DNA from: Labilithrix luteola
GTDB taxonomy: Bacteria; Myxococcota_A; Polyangia; Polyangiales; Polyangiaceae
Length of the DNA stretch: 64,000 nucleotides
Assembly: GCF_001263205.1 (NCBI RefSeq)
Contig: NZ_CP012333.1
Location: 5,123,001-5,187,000 of the forward strand
Direction: 5' to 3'
Shown here one piece after another: positions 33,100-41,701 of the stretch; position 1 is the stretch's first letter, and every line of letters starts with the position of its first letter. Under the pieces are notes generated by a model. The model did no database searches, had not been told where the DNA came from, and saw only the letters and a program-made list of their open reading frames with translations. The translations under genes were made by a program, and so were the position numbers.

Positions 33100-34314
33100 C
33101 TACGGGACGAAGAGCACCTCCGGGTACGCGGGCGACGGCGCATCAAGCAGATGGCCGCGGTGACGCAAGTGGAGATCGAAGAACGCCCGCGGGTAGGCGC
33201 GCTGGATGGCCACCACGCGCTCGGCCTCGATCGAGCCGACGTCGGACTCGATGTCCTCGTCGCTCGGGTTCAGCAGCGGCAGGAGTGGAGAATAGTACAG
33301 CTGGAAGTCTCCAAATGTGAGGTGGCCCGCCGACGGTATGTACAGATCGCGGCGCCAGCCGCTCAAGTGAGACCAGAAAGAAGCGACGCGCGGCTGGAGA
33401 CTTCGATGACCGCGAGGGCTGCTCACGCGCATGAACGGTCGATCCAAGCCGGCATCGATGACTGGGCCAAAGACGCCTCCATCCAGGCTGAGTCCGGCCT
33501 TGATCCGCGAATCGGCAAACATCGCGGAGCTCGTCGTGGCGCCACCGAGGGAGTGACCGAACATGCCGATCTTGCGCAAGTCGAACGCGTGACGAAGACC
33601 GGCCGGCAGCGCCCTCCGTTCGACGTCCGGATTGCCGCCTCTGGCGATGACCTCCAACTGATCGAGCACGAATTGGACGTCTGCCACACGCACGTCGACC
33701 GACGCCGCGTACACGTGATCGTCCCCGGGCCCTGTCGCGTTCACTTCGACGCGGCCATCAGGGAACTCGACCTCCGCCGCCTCGTGGGTATGGTCGATGG
33801 TGACCACCAGATATCCACGGCTGGCGAGCTCCTCGACGACCAATGTGTTGAACGAGCGAAGGCCGTTGAAGCCGTGCGAGTACAGCACGACGGGCAGCCG
33901 ATCGTCGTCGCCTCGATCGACGGGCGCCCCCTCGTGGCCGTGCGACGCCGGTAGGACGACCGCATCCTGCGGCAGGCCGTAATCGCTCTTGAACTGCGCA
34001 GCGGCGCCCGGAGTAAGCAGCGGCGCGATGGGGTAATGACGCGCGTGCTTCGCTGGATACCAGAGGCTGATCATCAGCTCTCGTATCGGAGTATGCACCC
34101 AGGGGTCCGGCCGTGACCGATCGACGAGGTGCAACGAGACTACACCTACCGGAGAAGGGCCGGTCGGCGGGGGAAGAGTGAGCTCGATCGGCGTCGCGGG
34201 CGCCAGCGACAACGACGCTGCCGTCGTGGTCGACGGAGGGTCCTCCGCGGCGGCTACCTGACAGCCGCTGGCTCCGCAAAGAAGAAACAATGTTGCTAGT
34301 TGTTTAATGTTCAT
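33100..34314 (-). CDS. Alpha/beta-hydrolase lipoprotein, PAF-acetylhydrolase-like
   Basis: 404 residues. The signal peptide carries a Lys and ends in GASGC. The family pattern is that of bacterial PAF-acetylhydrolase-like proteins: LMISLWYPAKH near residue 85, PVVLYSHGFNGLRSFNT for the oxyanion loop, VTIDHTHEAAEVEFPDGR, the nucleophile elbow IGMFGHSLGGATTSS, an acid in LSLDGGVFG and a late His region (GHLTFGDF or HRGH). It probably hydrolyses lipid or ester substrates at the envelope. Its upstream 34315-34500 is unusually AT-rich, which suits a strong promoter. Confidence 0.85.
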   Translation of the reverse strand: MNIKQLATLFLLCGASGCQVAAAEDPPSTTTAASLSLAPATPIELTLPPPTGPSPVGVVSLHLVDRSRPDPWVHTPIRELMISLWYPAKHARHYPIAPLLTPGAAAQFKSDYGLPQDAVVLPASHGHEGAPVDRGDDDRLPVVLYSHGFNGLRSFNTLVVEELASRGYLVVTIDHTHEAAEVEFPDGRVEVNATGPGDDHVYAASVDVRVADVQFVLDQLEVIARGGNPDVERRALPAGLRHAFDLRKIGMFGHSLGGATTSSAMFADSRIKAGLSLDGGVFGPVIDAGLDRPFMRVSSPRGHRSLQPRVASFWSHLSGWRRDLYIPSAGHLTFGDFQLYYSPLLPLLNPSDEDIESDVGSIEAERVVAIQRAYPRAFFDLHLRHRGHLLDAPSPAYPEVLFVP

Positions 34315-34794
34315 TCGTGAAACTCATTTGGATTTGCGCATGTGATGTGCGCTTTTGTAATGTTCGCGCAGCAATGGTGATGACAGTCGTTGTGAATCAA
34401 TGCGTCGTCGTTGACGAGTGATGACTTGAAGCCGCTTTCGTGCGCGCAACGACTCTGCTTATGGCGCAAAGTGATTACGGACACGGGACGACCGCGCACA
34501 CCGCTCTCTTCGTGCACGAACCGCCATGCGGCTTCAAATTGCCCTACACGCCAATCGGAGCGACATTCCGCGCCCGGAGAGCAAGGTCCGCGCCCGGGCG
34601 CTTTTGATGTGATCGACCGGTTCTTCGAGTCATCGGCCGCGCAACGTCGCAGGGATGGTCACGACTCGTATGTGAACCGGCGTTCTCTTTTCTCTGTCTC
34701 TCGGAAATCTGCTGGTTCACCACCAACGGAGAGTTGGCGCTGGACGTCCGGACCTGCCTACGGTTGCCTATTCGCCCGAATCATGCCGGTCGGG

Positions 34795-35418
34795 TCAGGG
34801 CTTCGGGGCGGACAGCGCGGCGTCTTTGGCCCGGAGCTCGGTCATCACGCCGTCCCAACCGCGTGTCTGGAGGACGGGACGCACGATGTCGTCACGGACG
34901 AGCGTCAGGATCGAGCCCGCGAGCAACATGACGTCGAAAACCCGCCACTGCCCTCTCTTCTTGAGGACGTATTCGAGCTTCAGCTCCTGCGTCTTGGGGG
35001 GCTGCTTGATGAACTCGGTGGACTTGAGGTGCGCGTCGGTGCCCACGACCTCGGCCTGCTCGTAGGTGATGGACGAGACCTGTTTGAAGTGGTCGCGCAC
35101 CTTCGGGAACATGGTCGCCCCGAAGACGCGCCCGTACCGTTGAAGGAACTCGTCTCGCTGGGCGGGGGTCGCCTTCGGCCAGTCCGCGCCAAAGATGAAC
35201 TCGGCTTGGCTCTGGAAGTCGATCAACCGCCGCGCGTCATCGTCGCGGCCCTCGCGGACGGCCGCGACGAGCTGCTTCACGACTCGTTCGACTTGATCCG
35301 ACTCGTCTCTGGTCTTGTCCTTGTCCTTCGGGCCCTCCTTCTTCTGGGCCGAAGCCGAGAGCGGAACACCAAAGAGCAACGACCCAAGACCGACGACGAA
35401 CGTACGACGAGCGATCAT
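34795..35418 (-). CDS. MlaC/Ttg2D-family phospholipid-binding protein
   Basis: 207 residues from ATG 35418; the frame extends to 35592 but those codons precede the signal peptide. The signal (ARRTFVVGLGSLLFGVPLSA) ends in SASAQ and has an Arg pair, so Sec or Tat export is possible. The mature part matches MlaC: an early long helix, FIFGADWPKATPAQRDEFLQ, YGRVFGATMF, and a late strand set (WRVFDVMLLAGSILTLVRDD). MlaC carries phospholipids between membranes. No mla transporter gene is near, so it is an isolated member. Confidence 0.85.
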   Translation of the reverse strand: MIARRTFVVGLGSLLFGVPLSASAQKKEGPKDKDKTRDESDQVERVVKQLVAAVREGRDDDARRLIDFQSQAEFIFGADWPKATPAQRDEFLQRYGRVFGATMFPKVRDHFKQVSSITYEQAEVVGTDAHLKSTEFIKQPPKTQELKLEYVLKKRGQWRVFDVMLLAGSILTLVRDDIVRPVLQTRGWDGVMTELRAKDAALSAPKP

Positions 35419-35590
35419 CCCACGCGTCTCCACCCCGAAGCTAGCACGGCGTTCGGGCGGGTCAGGGACAGCGCCGGCTCCTTTCACCCGCGGGGAGAAG
35501 TCCTTTTGCAACTTCCGACGCATGCGCTCGGGCACCGCGGTACAAGTCTGGGGTGACCATGCGAAGGGCAATACCGATGGGGAACGGTTC

Positions 35591-35980
35591 ATGATCGCGG
35601 GCGGCTGTCTGTGCGGAGCCGTGCGCTACGAGCTACGAGGCGCGTCGACCAGTGTCACCTATTGCCACTGCTCGATGTGTCGACGATGGCACGGCCACCT
35701 GGGCGCCTACGCAGCAGTGGATCGCGCGGACTTCGTGCTCACCGAGCAGCGATGTCTGAAATGGTACGTCTCTTCACCGACCGTCCGTCGTGGCTTTTGT
35801 GCCGAGTGCGGCTCGAGCCTCTTCTTCGACCAGGCCGATCTCCCCAAGATTGCCTTCTGCGTCGGAACGCTGGACGAGCCGACGAACCTTCAATCGAAGG
35901 CCCATATCTTCGTCGCCAGCAAAGGCGACTACTACGCGGTCGCGGACGACGGCTTGCTACGATTCGACGATTCGCCTTGA
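35591..35980 (+). CDS. GFA/CENP-V-type zinc-binding protein
   Basis: 129 residues from ATG 35591, after GGGGAA. The zinc pattern is complete: GGCLCGAVRYE near residue 5, YCHCSMCRRWHG near 35 and RGFCAECGSSLFF near 85, giving four Cys pairs for two metal sites. The family was named for glutathione-dependent formaldehyde-activating enzyme, but most members have no proven reaction. The last 49 bp overlap the convergent amidohydrolase gene. Confidence 0.9.
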   Translation: MIAGGCLCGAVRYELRGASTSVTYCHCSMCRRWHGHLGAYAAVDRADFVLTEQRCLKWYVSSPTVRRGFCAECGSSLFFDQADLPKIAFCVGTLDEPTNLQSKAHIFVASKGDYYAVADDGLLRFDDSP

Positions 35981-37185
35981 TCCGCGGGCTGCCCCGTTGC
36001 CGAGCTCACGACGCGCCCGCCGTGAATCACGAGCAGGCGCTGGGGATGAGCGGCGATTGCCTCGGGGACACTGCTTGCTGCGATCGCGACCAGATCGGCG
36101 CGGCAGCCTGGCTTCAAGCCGTAATCGGTGAGTCCGAGCGCGGCGGCCGCGGAGTCGGTGACGAGGGAAGATGCGTACTTCAGATCGTCGTCGGTCATCA
36201 GCTCGGCTTGGAGTCCGAGGATGGTCGCGCGTTCGAGCATGTCCCCGGTTCCGTACGGCCACCAGGCGTCTTGGATGTTGTCGGAGCCGGCGAAGACCCG
36301 GACGCCGTGTTCGCGTAGCACCCGTAGCGGCGGCATGGATCGGCTGGGGCCGTTCGTCATGATGGCGACGCCGGCTCCCGCGAGAGCGGCTGCCGTGCGA
36401 TTGAGCTCGTCGTGGTCGATTTGTCCGAGCGCGTAGGCATGGCTGACGGTCACCTTGCCACCGAGCCCCAACGCCTTCGTCCGCTCGGCGATGGCCTGCA
36501 GTTGACGAGCGCCGAACTCGCCGCCGTCGTGAAGGTGGATGTCGATCCCAACGTTGTGCCAGTCGGCGAGTCCGAAGACGACATCGAGCTGACCGTCGAC
36601 GTCACCGTCGAATCCGGCCGGGTCGAGTCCGCCGATCAGATCGGCCCCTTCCGAGAGCGCGGCATCGAGCAGATCGGCGACGCCCCGAGCGGTGACGACT
36701 CCGCTTTGCGGAAATGCGACCAGCTGAATACCGAGCCGACCACGAAGAGCCTCACGCACCTCGAGCAGCTCGTGCAGACCATCGAGCTTCGTTTCCGGAT
36801 CGATGTCGACATGCGAGCGGATGTGACCCGTGCCGAGGGACACCATGCGGTGGGCGAGGGCGGTCGCTCGATCGGTGACCGATACGCCGATGCTCTTGCG
36901 CATGGCTCGCTCGTCCGCGATGCGCTCGCGAAGTGAGCCCGCCCGGCGGTGGGGCTGCCAAGTTACTCCGAAGAACGTCTTGTCGAGATGGCAATGACCG
37001 TCGACCAGGGCAGGGAGCAGCAAGGCGCCGTCGAGCGGAATCGTTTCCTCTTTTGCAGAATCACTCGTTTCGGTATTCGGTTGGTGATCGCAAATCGATT
37101 CGATACGCCCGTCGCGGAGCAGGATGTCTGCGCGGCGACCATCGGGCAGCGTTGCGTTCGTCAACCTCACGGCGGGGTCCTCCAT
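35932..37185 (-). CDS. Amidohydrolase of the cytosine-deaminase type
   Basis: 417 residues. The amidohydrolase barrel has the first metal site in LVDGHCHLDKTF near residue 62, a SHVDIDPETKLDG motif, IDIHLHDGGEFGARQL near 210, VSHAYALGQID near 245 and a late FAGSDNIQDAWWPYGTGD with the catalytic Asp. These match cytosine deaminase and related deaminases of N-heterocycles. The exact substrate is not fixed by the sequence. It starts 1 bp into the stop of the ankyrin gene (TGATGG), so the pair is an operon. Confidence 0.9.
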   Translation of the reverse strand: MEDPAVRLTNATLPDGRRADILLRDGRIESICDHQPNTETSDSAKEETIPLDGALLLPALVDGHCHLDKTFFGVTWQPHRRAGSLRERIADERAMRKSIGVSVTDRATALAHRMVSLGTGHIRSHVDIDPETKLDGLHELLEVREALRGRLGIQLVAFPQSGVVTARGVADLLDAALSEGADLIGGLDPAGFDGDVDGQLDVVFGLADWHNVGIDIHLHDGGEFGARQLQAIAERTKALGLGGKVTVSHAYALGQIDHDELNRTAAALAGAGVAIMTNGPSRSMPPLRVLREHGVRVFAGSDNIQDAWWPYGTGDMLERATILGLQAELMTDDDLKYASSLVTDSAAAALGLTDYGLKPGCRADLVAIAASSVPEAIAAHPQRLLVIHGGRVVSSATGQPADQGESSNRSKPSSATA

Positions 37186-37898
37186 CAGCGAGCCCCTGCG
37201 GCGACGAGCATCTTGGCAATCGCATCTTGCTTGCGCTCGCGGGCGTGCTGGAGCGGCGTGATGCCATTTCCGTCGGCCAGATTGACGTCGGCGCCGCCAT
37301 CAATCAGAAGGCGCACGATCGCCTGGTGAGGTGGCCCGCCGTTGCTCAGCAGGATCGCCTCGAGCAAGCCGGTCCAGCCCAGCCGATTGACGTGGTTCGG
37401 CTCGACACCCGCTTGCAGCAAGGTCTTCACGACCTCCACGTGGCCGCGTTCGCAGGCAGGAATCAGCGCGGTGCCGCCGAAGCGGTTCGTGCTCTTCAGA
37501 TCTGCGCCGTGACTCAAGGTCATGCGCAGGATTTCGAGACTCCCTTGGGCTCCAGACAGCAAGTAGGCGCTGTCGAGCATGCGGTTCTGGAGGTTGACGT
37601 TCGCTCCGGCCTCGATGAGGACGCGCGCAGCTTCGACCCGGTTGCTGGAGGTCGCCAGCAGCAGCGGCGTGTTACCCCCAGCGTCCTGCGCGTCGATCGG
37701 CGCTCCCTGGCGTAGCAGCTCGGAGACCGTGGTCGCGTCGCCCTTCTGCGCGGCTCGCAAGAGCGCCTCGGGCGTTGCGCCGTCGCCTGCCGTGCCGGCG
37801 TCCCCTGCAGTGCTGCCGTTCCCGGCTCCGGAGGAGCTCGCGCAGGCCATCGTGAAAAGCGTCATGACCATGACCCACCAAACGTTCGAGAGGACCAT
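37185..37898 (-). CDS. Ankyrin-repeat lipoprotein
   Basis: 237 residues. The signal peptide ends in TMAC. A Gly/Ser/Ala/Asp linker leads to about six ankyrin repeats (residues about 42-235), with units such as DAGGNTPLLLATSSNRVEAA, VLIEAGANVNLQN, GHVEVVKTLLQAGVEPN and VRLLIDGGADVNLADGNG. It probably binds a partner protein in the periplasm. It is the first gene of an operon with the amidohydrolase and is divergent from the LysR gene at 38034. Confidence 0.9.
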   Translation of the reverse strand: MVLSNVWWVMVMTLFTMACASSSGAGNGSTAGDAGTAGDGATPEALLRAAQKGDATTVSELLRQGAPIDAQDAGGNTPLLLATSSNRVEAARVLIEAGANVNLQNRMLDSAYLLSGAQGSLEILRMTLSHGADLKSTNRFGGTALIPACERGHVEVVKTLLQAGVEPNHVNRLGWTGLLEAILLSNGGPPHQAIVRLLIDGGADVNLADGNGITPLQHARERKQDAIAKMLVAAGAR

Positions 37899-37953
37899 CG
37901 CTCGACCTCCTGACGAAGAACCTACGGCCCGATCAGTTCATCGTGAAACGAAA

Positions 37954-37970
37954 TGGTAGAATGGTTACCA
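37954..37970. promoter_or_regulatory. Weak dyad between the ankyrin operon and the LysR gene
   Basis: TGGTA and TACCA arms are separated by 7 bp in the 135-bp divergent region. The position suits a LysR-type site, but the arms are short and there is no T-N11-A core. Confidence 0.25.
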
Positions 37971-38033
37971 GTGGCAAATCGAATGGCTGGCGGCGCGGGG
38001 TACCCGTTCGCGCCTTCGCTCGAGCGCACCGGA

Positions 38034-38981
38034 ATGATGGACCTCTCCCTGCTCCGAAGCTTCGTCGTCGTCGTCGAAACGGGGAACTTCACCCGAGCTG
38101 GCGAGCGCCTCCACCTCACCCAGTCGACCGTCAGTCAGCAGATCATTCGCCTCGAGCAGAGCTTGGGGTGCCAACTTCTGAACCGCGACCAGCGTCAGGT
38201 CTTGCCCACGGAAGAGGGCGAGCGCTTGCTTGGCTACGCGCAGCGACTCCTCCGCTTGGCCGACGAGGCGTCCGCTGCGCTGGGCCCCGCCGGTAGCGAT
38301 GGGGTCGTGCGTCTTGGAGTACCGGAAGATCTGGGCGCTGATGCGCTCGTCCCATTGCTCGCGACCTTCGCCGCGGAGCGGCCACGCCTGCGCCTGGAGG
38401 TGGAGAGTGGTTTGAGCCACCACGTGCTCCGCTTGTACCGAAACGGCGAGCTCGATCTGCTCTTGGTCAAGCAGTGGGCCGCCGACGCCGATGCCCACGC
38501 CTGCTGGCCCGAGCCACTCTCCTGGATCGACAGCGCCGCGCAGCCGGTCACCAAGCGATCGGACAAGGCGAAGGAGCCGCTGCCGCTCGTCGCGTTCCCC
38601 ATGGGAGCGCTGTATCGAGAGGAGATGATCCACGCCCTCGAGAGTTGCGGGCGTGCCTGGCGAATCAGCTACTCCAGTACGAGCCTCGCCAGCCTCTGCG
38701 CGGCCGTCGGCGCCGGCCTTGGCGTCAGCTTGCTTCCCGCGGGGAGCGTCCAGCCCGGCCATCGCGTGCTGGGCGAGGACGAGGGCTTCCCCGTCGTCGC
38801 CGGGTTGAAGCTCGTGCTCTACGCCCGCTCCGATCTCGGCGCCGCCGCCAGGAGCCTGCGCGACAAACTCTCCGAGCTGGCGGCCGAACGCGCCGCGTCC
38901 ACGTCACGCAAACGAAGCGGCGGTGTCCGAGCTTCACGGACGAGACGCCCTCGTTCTCGACCCTCGGGGCTAGACGGGTGA
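38034..38981 (+). CDS. LysR-family transcriptional regulator
   Basis: 315 residues from ATG 38034. The N-terminal winged HTH is standard: LSLLRSFVVVVETGNFTRAG, LHLTQSTVSQQIIRLEQSLG, CQLLNRDQRQVLPTEEGERL. The effector-binding part starts at VRLGVPEDLGADALVPLL. The C-terminal 30 residues are Arg/Ser-rich and unlike the family, perhaps a late extension; they overlap the convergent gene by 12 bp. It is divergent from the ankyrin/amidohydrolase operon, which it probably controls. Confidence 0.92.
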   Translation: MMDLSLLRSFVVVVETGNFTRAGERLHLTQSTVSQQIIRLEQSLGCQLLNRDQRQVLPTEEGERLLGYAQRLLRLADEASAALGPAGSDGVVRLGVPEDLGADALVPLLATFAAERPRLRLEVESGLSHHVLRLYRNGELDLLLVKQWAADADAHACWPEPLSWIDSAAQPVTKRSDKAKEPLPLVAFPMGALYREEMIHALESCGRAWRISYSSTSLASLCAAVGAGLGVSLLPAGSVQPGHRVLGEDEGFPVVAGLKLVLYARSDLGAAARSLRDKLSELAAERAASTSRKRSGGVRASRTRRPRSRPSGLDG

Positions 38982-39812
38982 CTTCCCCTCCGCCAGGGCT
39001 GCGAGAACGGCGTCGGTGTCGAGCCCTGGCTCCTCGAGGAAGCGACCGGTGACACCCTGCTCGAACTGGGCCGCGCTGCGAGCTCCTACGAAGCGATCTC
39101 GCGACGACACCGGGCCACGGAAGACGGAGAATCCTGCGTCGCTCACGTCGAGCCACAAGAGTCCGTCGACGGTCGTGGTTCCGCCGACGCCGAGCTGCGT
39201 GTCGGAGATCTGCGCGAGCTGCGTCGCGTGCAGATTGCCGGTCACGATGAGTACGGTATGCAGGTCCGACGCGGTGAATACGAGCGGCCCCGCAACGTTC
39301 AACGACCCGTCGATGACGAAGACGCCATTGCCCTGAGCATAGGTCGCGAATCCCTTCTCGACGTGGACGTCGCCACGGTGAACGAGCACCTTCGGCTTCT
39401 TGCCGAAGAGATCGGTGACGCTCAGGTCGGCGCTGTCGAGAAACGCCTTGACCGTCGCTTGCACGCCGCCGTCCGCTCCTGTCCACGGGCAGAGGTCGTC
39501 AATCGAGGCTCCCATGTGGCGCCGATAGGAGAAACGGGCGCGAACGGACCTGTCGTGCGGGCCATAGAGGAGTGTGAGTGTGCAGCCATGCTCGTGATCG
39601 GCGCGGAAGACGATGCGATGTCCACTGCTGCTGACTTCGGCGAGATGGTGTCCGATCGCCTCGAGGTCCGACACGATCGCCGACAACCCGGCCTTCGGAT
39701 CGGAGGCGCTTCGCATTCGAGCGAGAAGCTCTTGGTCGAGTTGCTCGGCGAGCTCGTTGGCGTCGGCGGCATTGTCGAAGGCCTCGTTGCTGTATCGCGC
39801 ATCGATCGACAT
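38970..39812 (-). CDS. Hypothetical protein with polymer-forming-like beta repeats
   Basis: 280 residues from ATG 39812; the frame reaches 39884. After an N-terminal helix (NEAFDNAADANELAEQLDQE) the second half shows repeated short strands with Gly/Asn turns: VHVEKGFATYAQGNGVFVID, SLNVAGPLVFTASDLHT, LIVTGNLHATQLAQ, LGVGGTTTVDGLLWLDV. This recalls right-handed beta solenoids of bactofilin-like or polymer-forming proteins. There is no signal peptide. The match is by pattern only. Confidence 0.6.
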   Translation of the reverse strand: MSIDARYSNEAFDNAADANELAEQLDQELLARMRSASDPKAGLSAIVSDLEAIGHHLAEVSSSGHRIVFRADHEHGCTLTLLYGPHDRSVRARFSYRRHMGASIDDLCPWTGADGGVQATVKAFLDSADLSVTDLFGKKPKVLVHRGDVHVEKGFATYAQGNGVFVIDGSLNVAGPLVFTASDLHTVLIVTGNLHATQLAQISDTQLGVGGTTTVDGLLWLDVSDAGFSVFRGPVSSRDRFVGARSAAQFEQGVTGRFLEEPGLDTDAVLAALAEGKSPV

Positions 39813-39889
39813 GCTCGATGGATACCGCCGATACCCAGCGCCGTCGAGTCTCGGTGTGGCGCAGAGCGGACATCCCTTGCACACCGCGA

Positions 39890-40197
39890 GTCATGCGGTG
39901 ACGACGTGAATAGATCCGTGGTCGACGCGGGGTCGAACGTGTCGCCGTGAATCGCATGCTCGAGGTCTTCGAGCGCACGGCCGAGGGCCGGAGCAAGTGC
40001 GGCGGCACGCGGCGTCGGTACGATGCCTCGGCCACTCTTGATGACCAGCGGATCGTTTAGGGCGAGACGAAGCCGCGCGAGCGAGTTGCTAATCGCGGAG
40101 GGCGTCAGGTGGAGCCGTCGCGCCGCTCGCACGACGCTCCGCCCCTCGAGCACGGACTCGCACCACGAGCAGATTGAGATCGATTTGGGTCAAGCTC
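39890..40197 (-). pseudogene. Truncated, frameshifted LysR regulator
   Basis: From a GTG at 40197 the minus strand reads SLTQIDLNLLVVRV, then after a frameshift VLEGRSVVRAARRLHLTPSA and ISNSLARLRLALNDPLVIK, a clear LysR HTH. The frame continues through TPRAAALAPALGRALEDLEH and is lost after about 100 residues where the effector domain should begin. It is divergent from the ABM gene at 40308, across a perfect palindrome. Confidence 0.8.
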
Positions 40198-40199
40198 AC

Positions 40200-40226
40200 G
40201 ATCCGTGAGCATAGACCTCACGGATC
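40200..40226. promoter_or_regulatory. 27-bp palindrome between dead LysR gene and ABM operon
   Basis: Arms GATCCGTGAG and CTCACGGATC are perfect over 10 bp with a 7-bp spacer. A related half-site TCACGGAT lies at 40276-40283, nearer the ABM gene. The site is intact although the adjacent LysR gene is broken. Confidence 0.65.
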
Positions 40227-40307
40227 ATCACTGGTTGGGTTTGGTCGCCCGGACTACGTTTCTCGTGGTGAGGAATCACGGATGTATTCCCCATCGATGA
40301 TATTTCG

Positions 40308-40625
40308 ATGAAGCCACTGACCGTCATCAATTGCCTCCGGATCAAACCTGGAAAGATGGATGAGTTCATCGACGCACAACGGAGATTCGCCGCGTCTCTG
40401 CCGGACTACGGCCTCATCGGAGGTCGCATGTATCGAAGTCTCGACGGGGAATCGGCTGTCCTCGTCAGCGTCTTTCGGTCGAAGAGCGCGCAAGAGGAGA
40501 TCCAGCAGCGCCCCGCCTTCAAAGAGCATTTGCAGACGCTGAGGGCGTTCGTGGAGTCGTCGAGCCCCTCTCTCTACGAGGAGGCGTACACGACGGGTGA
40601 CTTCTCGGGAGTCGAATCCCAATGA
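40308..40625 (+). CDS. Antibiotic-biosynthesis-monooxygenase-fold protein
   Basis: 105 residues of the ABM/EthD-like dimeric ferredoxin-like fold: TVINCLRIKPGKMDEFIDAQ for the first strand and helix, YGLIGGRMYRSLDGESAVLV for the next strands, and QQRPAFKEHLQTLRAFV for the second helix. Such proteins are cofactor-free monooxygenases or small-molecule binders. It overlaps the next gene by 4 bp (ATGA), which also has an ABM fold, so the pair form an operon. Confidence 0.8.
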   Translation: MKPLTVINCLRIKPGKMDEFIDAQRRFAASLPDYGLIGGRMYRSLDGESAVLVSVFRSKSAQEEIQQRPAFKEHLQTLRAFVESSSPSLYEEAYTTGDFSGVESQ

Positions 40626-41113
40626 ATTGCCGGTCTTTCGTATCCATCGCCGCCATTGTCTGTTCGTCCGCCGCATGCGCATGCGCAGGTGCCGGACGGG
40701 CGAGCGAGCCGCTCGTTGCGCAGGAGTCCAGCGTGCCCCGCTCGACGAAGACTCACTCCCAGGCGCTCACGATTGATTGGCAATCGAACCCGAATACGGA
40801 GGTTCGCATCGACTCTTTCTCGGTGCCGGCAGAGTCTCGAGCCGAGTTCGAAGTGAAGCTGCACGAAAACATCGCGCTTTTGCAGAAGCAGCCGGGCTTC
40901 CAGGGGCACGCTGTCTTCGAGAAGACCAGCGGACCGACGACCTTCAACATCGTGACGGTCGCCGTCTGGCAGAGCCCGGAGGCGATGAAGAACGCCGGCG
41001 AGAAGGTTCGGGAACACTACCGAAGCACTGGCTTCGACATGCAGGCGACGATCGCGCGCTGGGGCGTCAGCGCTTCCGTCGGCAGCTATCACGCTCCGCC
41101 TTCGTTGCAGTGA
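40622..41113 (+). CDS. Exported ABM-fold protein
   Basis: 163 residues. The N-terminus is a signal peptide with several Cys (SSAACACAG), probably a lipoprotein. Residues about 60-160 carry the ABM fold: RIDSFSVPAESRAEFEVKLH, LLQKQPGFQGHAVFEKTSG, NIVTVAVWQSPEAMKNAGEK. It is translationally coupled to the cytoplasmic ABM gene before it, so one substrate may be handled on both sides of the membrane, which is inference. Confidence 0.75.
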   Translation: MNCRSFVSIAAIVCSSAACACAGAGRASEPLVAQESSVPRSTKTHSQALTIDWQSNPNTEVRIDSFSVPAESRAEFEVKLHENIALLQKQPGFQGHAVFEKTSGPTTFNIVTVAVWQSPEAMKNAGEKVREHYRSTGFDMQATIARWGVSASVGSYHAPPSLQ

Positions 41114-41123
41114 CGATTCGCCG

Positions 41124-41510
41124 ATGACGTCGACGCGAGGAAAGGTGGTGACGGGCTTCGCGCTCGTCGCGTGTTCACTGACGAACGCATGCCACGAGGG
41201 GACGAACCGGAGCAGCGTCAGCCCAGCGAGCGCGATGGTGCAAACCTGGCGCGGCAAGTGGAACTACGTGCAGCCGAACGTGGAGGACGACACGAACGTC
41301 GGTCACCTCGAGTGCCCCGACGGATTTTCGCTCGCGCTCCCTCAGATCGGCTGGATGGATCTCACCCAAACGGACGGCCGTCTTTCCGCAACGACGGACC
41401 AAGGTTGTACGTGGACGTTCGCGCTGCAAAATGGTCGCGCAGAGCTGAGCCCGGCGTCGCAGACCTGCTTCAACCGTGTCATCGGATCGAGCTACACGCT
41501 GGCTCGGTGA
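41124..41510 (+). CDS. Lipoprotein, probably shortened by frameshift
   Basis: 128 residues from ATG 41124. The signal peptide ends in TNAC. The mature part has WRGKWNYVQPN, then DQGCTWTFALQNGRAELSPA and SQTCFNRVIGSSYTLAR before the stop. Beyond it, in shifted frames up to a stop at 41685, the coding pattern continues: VIITKVAEHRIQAVTADG, CFWTLSVNGNTAELSSAPQT, then DNFVLATGKLSKRS. The second part repeats the GCxWT..N..AELS..xQTC pattern of the first. The ancestral protein was therefore about 185 residues, and two frame changes separate the pieces. Confidence 0.6.
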   Translation: MTSTRGKVVTGFALVACSLTNACHEGTNRSSVSPASAMVQTWRGKWNYVQPNVEDDTNVGHLECPDGFSLALPQIGWMDLTQTDGRLSATTDQGCTWTFALQNGRAELSPASQTCFNRVIGSSYTLAR

Positions 41511-41701
41511 TCATCACGAAGGTCGCCGAGCATCGTATCCAGGCCGTCACCGCCGACGGCTGCTTCTGGACACTCTCGGTCAACGGAAACACTGCCGAGC
41601 TCTCGTCGGCGCCGCAGACGTGCAAGACGGGGACAACTTCGTTCTCGCGACAGGCAAGCTCTCGAAGCGCTCGCGAACGCGGTGAACGCCACGCGAGATC
41701 G

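Noticed and set aside
34315..34794. Gene in the 480-bp gap before the MlaC-like stop
   Set aside because: It is AT-rich near 34315-34500 and fits a promoter region; the open plus-strand frame is a shadow running into the MlaC-like gene.
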